Source: Amycolatopsis regifaucium
Lineage (GTDB): Bacteria; Actinomycetota; Actinomycetes; Mycobacteriales; Pseudonocardiaceae
NCBI RefSeq assembly: GCF_001613935.1
Contig: NZ_LQCI01000034.1
Coordinates: 1,337,298-1,401,297 of the forward strand
Direction of reading: 5' to 3'
Length of the DNA: 64,000 nucleotides
How positions within the stretch are numbered: position 1 is the stretch's first letter; each line of letters begins with the position of its first letter. Below the pieces are notes generated by a model, which saw only the letters and a program-made list of their open reading frames with translations, made no database searches and was not told where the DNA came from. Positions 59,422 to 64,000 of this stretch are shown piece after piece. Position numbers and translations under genes: made by a program.

Positions 59422-60687
59422 GTGCAACCTGAGACTCGACTCCACCGCGCGTGGTTCGTGGCCGCCGCCGCGTTCATCGCCCTTCTCGCCGCCGCCGGTT
59501 TCCGCGCGGCCCCCGGCGTGCTCATCGACCCGCTTCACAACGAGTTCGGCTGGTCGCGCGCGACGATCGCGTCGGCCGTCTCCGTGAACCTCGTGCTCTA
59601 CGGCCTCTTCTCGCCCTTCGCGGCGGCTCTTATGGAGCGCTTCGGAATGCGACGCGTCGCCTCGACGGCGCTCTTCGTCGTCGCGATCGGAGCCGGCGGC
59701 ACGGTGCTCATGAACGCGAGCTGGCAGCTCATCCTCTGTTGGGGCGTCCTGGTCGGCGTCGGCACCGGCTCGATGGCGATGAGTTTCGCCGCGACGGTCG
59801 CCGCCCGCTGGTTCGTCCGCAGCCGCGGCGTCGTCACTGGCGTCCTCACCGCGGCGGGCGCCACCGGCCAGCTGATCTTCCTTCCGATCGTGGCGAACCT
59901 CGCCATCGATGCGGGCTGGCGGACGGCCTCGCTCGTCATCGCCATCGCCGCCCTGGCCGTCGTCCCTGTCGTCCTTCTGGTGGTCCGGGATCACCCGTCC
60001 GACGTCGGTACGACCGCCTACGGCGCGGAGCCCGGTGCAGTCGCCCCGCCGACCCCTACGGGTGGTTCTGCCCGCCGAGCGCTCACGGTCCTCGGCTCGG
60101 CAGCGCGGACGAAGACGTTCTGGTTGCTCGCGGCCGGTTTCGCGATTTGCGGCGCCACGACGAACGGCCTGGTCAGCACCCACTTCGTCCCCGCCGCGCA
60201 TGACCACGGAATGCCACAGACCACCGCCGCCGGCCTGCTCGCCCTCGTCGGGATCTTCGACGTCGTCGGCACGATCGCCTCCGGCTGGCTCACGGACCGG
60301 GTCGATCCGCGGATCCTGCTGGGCGTCTACTACGCCCTTCGCGGTGTCTCGCTCGCGCTGCTTCCGCAACTGCTGAGCGGATCGGTCGAACCGAGCATGT
60401 GGGCGTTCATTGTCTTCTACGGCCTCGACTGGGTGGCGACGGTTCCGCCCACGGTCGCGCTCTGCGTCCGCCAATTCGGCGCCGCCGGGCCGATCGTCTT
60501 CGGCTGGGTCTTCGCCAGCCACCAGCTCGGCGCCGGTCTGGCGGCCTTCGGCGCGGGCGCGATCCGCGACTCCTCCGGCAGTTACGCGCTCGCTTGGTAC
60601 ATCGCAGCGGGTCTCGCCGTGCTCGCTTCGGTCGCTTCGCTGTCGATCACGAAGGCCGCGAAACCCGAGCCGGTTCTCGTAGCGTGA
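59422..60687 (+). CDS. MFS transporter, monocarboxylate/oxalate-formate antiporter-like
   Basis: 421 residues from GTG 59422, or up to 447 from ATG 59344, which would leave only 11 bp to the divergent lipoprotein start. Twelve membrane helices can be traced; PGVLIDPLHNEFGWSRATIA, SPFAAALMERFGMRRVASTA and VVTGVLTAAGATGQLIFLPI fit the MCT/OFA branch rather than the 14-helix P55 type. It is probably a monocarboxylate or drug exporter or importer; the substrate is unknown. Confidence 0.85.
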   Translation: MQPETRLHRAWFVAAAAFIALLAAAGFRAAPGVLIDPLHNEFGWSRATIASAVSVNLVLYGLFSPFAAALMERFGMRRVASTALFVVAIGAGGTVLMNASWQLILCWGVLVGVGTGSMAMSFAATVAARWFVRSRGVVTGVLTAAGATGQLIFLPIVANLAIDAGWRTASLVIAIAALAVVPVVLLVVRDHPSDVGTTAYGAEPGAVAPPTPTGGSARRALTVLGSAARTKTFWLLAAGFAICGATTNGLVSTHFVPAAHDHGMPQTTAAGLLALVGIFDVVGTIASGWLTDRVDPRILLGVYYALRGVSLALLPQLLSGSVEPSMWAFIVFYGLDWVATVPPTVALCVRQFGAAGPIVFGWVFASHQLGAGLAAFGAGAIRDSSGSYALAWYIAAGLAVLASVASLSITKAAKPEPVLVA

Positions 60688-60755
60688 TCCACCACTTCCG
60701 GTCGAACGGCGCGTCGCGAAACATGTCGTTAACACGTTCTCGTTAGGGTGCGGCC

Positions 60756-62099
60756 ATGGATCGCCAGCAGGAGTTCGTGCTCCGCACCTTGGAAGAGCGC
60801 GACATCCGTTTCGTCAGGCTCTGGTTCACCGACGTGCTGGGGTTTCTCAAGTCCGTCGCCGTAGCGCCCGCCGAGCTCGAGGGCGCCTTCAGTGAGGGGA
60901 TCGGCTTCGATGGATCGGCCATCGAAGGATTCGCCCGCGTCTACGAATCCGACATGGTCGCGAAGCCCGACCCGGCCACGTTCCAGGTGCTGCCCTGGGA
61001 AACCCCGGACGGCGGCCCCTACTCCGCACGCATGTTCTGCGACATCGCGATGCCGGACGGCTCCCCGTCCTGGGCGGACCCCCGGCACGTCCTGCGCAGG
61101 CAGCTCTCGAAGGCGGCCGAGGCAGGTTTCACCTGCTACGTCCACCCTGAAATCGAGTTCTTCCTGCTCGCGAGCCTGCCGGACGACGGCAGCGAGCCCG
61201 AGCCCGCGGACAACGGTGGGTACTTCGACCAGGCCAGCCACGCGACCGCGACGCACTTCCGCCGTCACGCCATCGAGACACTCGAGGCGATGGGGATCTC
61301 GGTCGAGTTCAGCCATCACGAGGGTGCGCCCGGCCAGCAGGAGATCGACCTCAGGTACGCCGACGCGCTGACCATGGCCGACAACGTGATGACCTTCCGT
61401 TACGTCGTCAAGGAGGTCGCGCTCACCCAGGGTGTCCGGGCGACCTTCATGCCGAAGCCGTTCACCAACCAGCCGGGCTCGGGGATGCACACCCACGTGA
61501 GCCTCTTCGAGGGCGATCGCAACGCCTTCTACGACGCCGAAGACCCATACGAGTTGTCCGCGACCGGTAAAGCCTTCGTGGCGGGGCTGCTGCACCACGC
61601 GAAGGAGATCTCGGCGGTCACGAACCAGTGGGTGAACTCCTACAAACGGCTGATCAGCGGCAGTGAAGCCCCGACGACCGTTTCGTGGGGCCGGGCCAAC
61701 CGCTCCGCGCTGGTCAGGGTTCCGATGTACTCGCCGGGCAAGGCGTCGTCACGCCGTGTGGAGATCCGCACGCTCGACTCCGCTTGTAACCCCTATCTGG
61801 CTTACTCGGTCATCCTGGCCGCCGGCCTCAAGGGCATCGAGAAGGGCTACGAGCTGCCGCCTCCCGCCGAGGACAACATCTGGCAGCTGTCCGACGCCGA
61901 ACGCCGCGCGGCCGGATATGCCCAGCTCCCGCAGAACCTCGGGGAGGCGCTGGCCGAAATGGAAAAATCGGAACTTCTGCCCGAAGCGCTCGGAGAGCAC
62001 GTTTACGACTTCTTCCTGCGTAACAAACGTGTTGAATGGGATAACTACCGCAGCGCGGTGACCCCGTACGAGCTGCGGACCCTGCTTCCGGTTCTCTAG
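60756..62099 (+). CDS. glnA2: Glutamine synthetase type I, GlnA2
   Basis: 447 residues, the size of mycobacterial GlnA2 (446) and shorter than GlnA1 (about 470). Active-site motifs are present: VRLWFTDVLGFLKSVAV, GFDGSAIEGFARVYESDM, HPEIEFFLLASLPDDG, GSGMHTHVSLFEGDR and VEIRTLDSACNPYLAYS. The segment aligned to the GlnA1 adenylylation loop reads PPPAEDNIWQLSDAERRAAG, with no tyrosine at the usual position, so adenylylation control is not expected. It makes glutamine from glutamate, ammonia and ATP. The gene is co-directional with the following amidase, 14 bp away. Confidence 0.95.
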   Translation: MDRQQEFVLRTLEERDIRFVRLWFTDVLGFLKSVAVAPAELEGAFSEGIGFDGSAIEGFARVYESDMVAKPDPATFQVLPWETPDGGPYSARMFCDIAMPDGSPSWADPRHVLRRQLSKAAEAGFTCYVHPEIEFFLLASLPDDGSEPEPADNGGYFDQASHATATHFRRHAIETLEAMGISVEFSHHEGAPGQQEIDLRYADALTMADNVMTFRYVVKEVALTQGVRATFMPKPFTNQPGSGMHTHVSLFEGDRNAFYDAEDPYELSATGKAFVAGLLHHAKEISAVTNQWVNSYKRLISGSEAPTTVSWGRANRSALVRVPMYSPGKASSRRVEIRTLDSACNPYLAYSVILAAGLKGIEKGYELPPPAEDNIWQLSDAERRAAGYAQLPQNLGEALAEMEKSELLPEALGEHVYDFFLRNKRVEWDNYRSAVTPYELRTLLPVL

Positions 62100-62113
62100 A
62101 CGAAGGAGACCTG

Positions 62114-63676
62114 ATGGTGCGGCGACCGGTGTTCGGAATCCTGACGACAGTGGTCGCCGCGGCCATCGTGGCGAGTGCCGCGCCCGCGGCGTCCGCCACC
62201 GGCGGATCCCTCGATCTCGACGCCGCCGACATCCCCGCGCTCCAGAAGCGAATGTCCTCCGGACGGCTGACCGCGGTCGGTCTGACCACCGCGTACCTCG
62301 ATCGAATCCGCAAGGTCGACCAGAAGGTGAACGCGGTCATCGCGGTCAATCCGGCCGCGATTGCGCAAGCCGCGGAGAGTGACGTCCGGCGTCGCGCGGG
62401 CAAGACCCGGGGTCCGCTGGACGGCATCCCCGTCCTGGTGAAGGACAACGTCGACACCCGCTCGATGCAGACGACCGCGGGCTCACGCGCTCTACGGAGC
62501 AAGCCCGCGAAGGACGCGACCTTGGTCAGCCGACTGCGTGACGCGGGCGCGGTGGTCCTCGGCAAGGCGAACTTGTCCGAATGGGCGAACTTCCGCGCCG
62601 CCAAACCCACTTCCGGGTGGTCCGGCGTCGGCGGACAAACGAACAACCCGTACGTGCTCGATCGCAATCCTTGTGGGTCATCCGCCGGATCCGCGGCAGG
62701 TGTCGCCGCGTCGCTGGCCCAGGTCGCGATCGGCAGCGAGACGGACGGCTCGATCGTCTGCCCGGCGGGGATGACCTCGACCGTGGGGCACAAACCCAGC
62801 CTTGGCCTGGTCAGCCGCACCGGCGTGGTGCCGATCTCGGCCGAACAGGACACCGCCGGTCCGATGGCGAGGCATGTCGTCGACGTCGCGCTGACCCTGT
62901 CCGCTCTGCAGGGCCGTGACCCGAGCGACCCGGCCACCGGCGCGTACCCGCCGAACCAGCCGACCGACTACGCCGCGCACCTGAGGCCCGGCGTGCTGAA
63001 GGGCTCCCGGATCGGGCTCTGGCGGCTGCCGGTACTAGGTCCGGAAGTCGAGGCCGTCATGACACGAACTCGAAACGAGCTGGTCAAGGCCGGTGCCGAG
63101 GTCGTCGAAGTGACCCCGCCGTACCAGGCACGACTCGGTGAACTGGAGTTCCCGGCGCTGCTCACCGAGTTCCACCGGGACATCGACCGCTATCTGGCCA
63201 CCCGCCCGAAGGGACCGCGCGACCTCGCCGCGCTCATCGCCTACAACCGGTCGGACCCGATCGAGCAGACCTGTTTCGCCGGTCAGGAACTCTTCGAACA
63301 GGCACTTGCCGCACCCGGTCCTTCCGATCCCACCTACCTGGCCATGCGTCGTGAGCTGACCGACCTGGCAAAACGCTCGATCGACGAGACCGTCGCGAAG
63401 TACCGCCTCGACGCGATCGCCGCGCCCACGAACCCGCCCGCCTGGAAGACCGACTGCAAGACCGGCGACAACGACGTGATCCCGTCGTCGACCCCCGCCG
63501 CGGTCGCGGGGTATCCGGCGGTGACCGTGCCCGCCGGCTTCGTCGGCGAGCTCCCGGTCGGGGTCTCGTTCATGGCGGGCCGGTGGACCGACGCCCGAGT
63601 GCTCGCCTACGCGGCCGACTTCGAACGCTTCGCCCCCGCCCGCAAACCGCCTCGCTACCTGAAGACCGTCGGGTGA
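62114..63676 (+). CDS. Secreted amidase (amidase-signature family)
   Basis: 520 residues with a Sec signal peptide (ILTTVVAAAIVASAAPAASA, cut near 30). Amidase-signature fold: catalytic Lys in LDGIPVLVKDNVDTRSMQTT, the cis-Ser region NPCGSSAGSAAGVAASLAQV with nucleophile Ser in the following IGSETDGSIVCPAGM, and GPMARHVVDVALTLSALQGR. It would hydrolyse amides or release ammonia outside the membrane; the position next to glnA2 fits a nitrogen-scavenging role. The cysteine-containing segments could form a disulfide. Confidence 0.9.
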   Translation: MVRRPVFGILTTVVAAAIVASAAPAASATGGSLDLDAADIPALQKRMSSGRLTAVGLTTAYLDRIRKVDQKVNAVIAVNPAAIAQAAESDVRRRAGKTRGPLDGIPVLVKDNVDTRSMQTTAGSRALRSKPAKDATLVSRLRDAGAVVLGKANLSEWANFRAAKPTSGWSGVGGQTNNPYVLDRNPCGSSAGSAAGVAASLAQVAIGSETDGSIVCPAGMTSTVGHKPSLGLVSRTGVVPISAEQDTAGPMARHVVDVALTLSALQGRDPSDPATGAYPPNQPTDYAAHLRPGVLKGSRIGLWRLPVLGPEVEAVMTRTRNELVKAGAEVVEVTPPYQARLGELEFPALLTEFHRDIDRYLATRPKGPRDLAALIAYNRSDPIEQTCFAGQELFEQALAAPGPSDPTYLAMRRELTDLAKRSIDETVAKYRLDAIAAPTNPPAWKTDCKTGDNDVIPSSTPAAVAGYPAVTVPAGFVGELPVGVSFMAGRWTDARVLAYAADFERFAPARKPPRYLKTVG

Positions 63677-63720
63677 GGGGGCTGCGTACCGGCTGACCTG
63701 CGGCGATGTCCTTAAGTGAC

Positions 63721-63738
63721 CCCCCTGTTTTCAGGGGG
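63721..63738. terminator. Terminator-like hairpin before the rRNA promoter
   Basis: CCCCCTG (63721-63727) and CAGGGGG (63732-63738) close a TTTT loop, 45 bp after the amidase stop. It separates the amidase gene from the rRNA promoter region. Confidence 0.55.
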
Positions 63739-63827
63739 TTCCGGGGCATGTAATCTTCTCTTCGTCGCCAGGAACACCGGGCCGCCGGGGCCGAAAAGCC
63801 CCAGGCCAGGAACCAGGGCCGAGCGGG

Positions 63828-63856
63828 TTGACACCGCGAACCGGACCAGGTAATGT
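63828..63856 (+). promoter_or_regulatory. rRNA operon promoter
   Basis: TTGACA (63828-63833), a 17-bp spacer and TAATGT (63851-63856) form the strongest sigma-70-type promoter in the window. A second -10-like TAATCT lies at 63751-63756. Two promoters ahead of the rRNA leader are usual in actinobacteria. Confidence 0.8.
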
Positions 63857-63940
63857 TCAGCGTCGGCCCACGAGCGGCCGCCGACCCCCTACAGCTAAGA
63901 CTGTAGGATTCGGCATGCTCGACCAAAAGCTTGTGAATAT

Positions 63941-63976
63941 CGCTTTGAAACAAAGCGTGTTGCTTGAGAACTCAAC
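63941..63976 (+). promoter_or_regulatory. rRNA leader: processing stem and antitermination boxA
   Basis: CGCTTTG-AAA-CAAAGCG (63941-63957) is a short stem. TTGCTTGAGAACTC (63961-63974) matches the actinobacterial rrn leader boxA bound by NusB-S10, with the AACAGTGTG that typically follows. The 16S rRNA gene is therefore expected a few hundred bases past the window end. Confidence 0.85.
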
Positions 63977-64000
63977 AGTGTGCTAGTGAACTAAGCCAGT

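Noticed and set aside
63570..63953. 127-codon minus-strand frame across the rRNA promoter
   Set aside because: It overlaps the amidase end, promoter and leader; no protein features.
1..64000. tRNA genes
   Set aside because: I looked for GGTTCGA-type T-loops with matching acceptor stems and found none; the GGTTCGAGGAAAG at 16305 belongs to RNase P RNA.

Overview
This 64 kb window is high-GC actinobacterial chromosome, most likely Amycolatopsis or a close relative in the Pseudonocardiaceae. The evidence is GC-rich codon use with many GTG and TTG starts, a mycobacteria-like Nif3 / zinc-ribbon / RNase H-phosphatase cluster, a LysX fusion, SecA2, GlnA2, a mycothiol-type DinB-fold protein, an ECF42 sigma factor with its YCII partner, and an actinobacterial secreted chorismate mutase. 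I see no tRNA gene, transposase, integrase or CRISPR array.

Layout. 0-6.5 kb: the start of gluconokinase divergent from a GntR regulator with a twin-palindrome operator, cobD, the YCII-ECF42 pair, then small enzymes and assembly factors (mycothiol-type DinB-fold protein, PaiB-like FMN protein, SURF1, LMW phosphatase). 6.5-12 kb: secreted chorismate mutase, the Nif3/zinc-ribbon/RNase H-CobC group, and a GT-C membrane glycosyltransferase. 12-16.7 kb: sfnG, then a run of decaying genes (LAL regulator remnant, DUF4142 gene with an in-frame stop, a doubly frameshifted gene) around an intact ECF sigma/anti-sigma pair, ending at the RNase P RNA gene. 18.4-27.3 kb: one co-directional block encoding what looks like a compact type IV-secretion-like envelope machine (pilin-like and VirB3-like small membrane proteins, VirB4-like ATPase, VirB6-like channel, VirB8-like protein, transglycosylase plus NlpC/P60), with no relaxase or coupling ATPase in view.

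27.4-43 kb: a CooC/ParA-type ATPase, an RNB nuclease and a metal-receptor protein, then a nitrogen and polyamine catabolism region. The latter has gabT-gabD divergent from a PucR regulator, a lone Cache-domain protein with a GntR regulator, and an operon of an aminobutyraldehyde-type dehydrogenase with a PotA-PotD-PotB-PotC-type ABC importer. Together these could import putrescine or spermidine and route it through 4-aminobutanal and GABA to succinate. 43-64 kb: a secreted beta-helix protein, panB, lysX, DinB, ogt, a VOC protein, nadE, secA2, two tandem TAP-type hydrolase lipoproteins, an LprG/LppX-type lipoprotein divergent from an MFS transporter, glnA2, a secreted amidase, and finally the promoter and leader of an rRNA operon whose 16S gene must start just beyond the window.

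The most striking non-genic feature is a set of dispersed palindromic repeats. One family (core AGCAAGGGACCTTTGCTATC) has about 17 copies, as singles, direct pairs or inverted pairs that make long hairpins. It lies mostly at gene 3' ends and sometimes supplies the stop codon. A second family, two copies, supplies the last residues and the stop codon of two unrelated genes in the same frame. Long perfect hairpins of other families follow rnpB.
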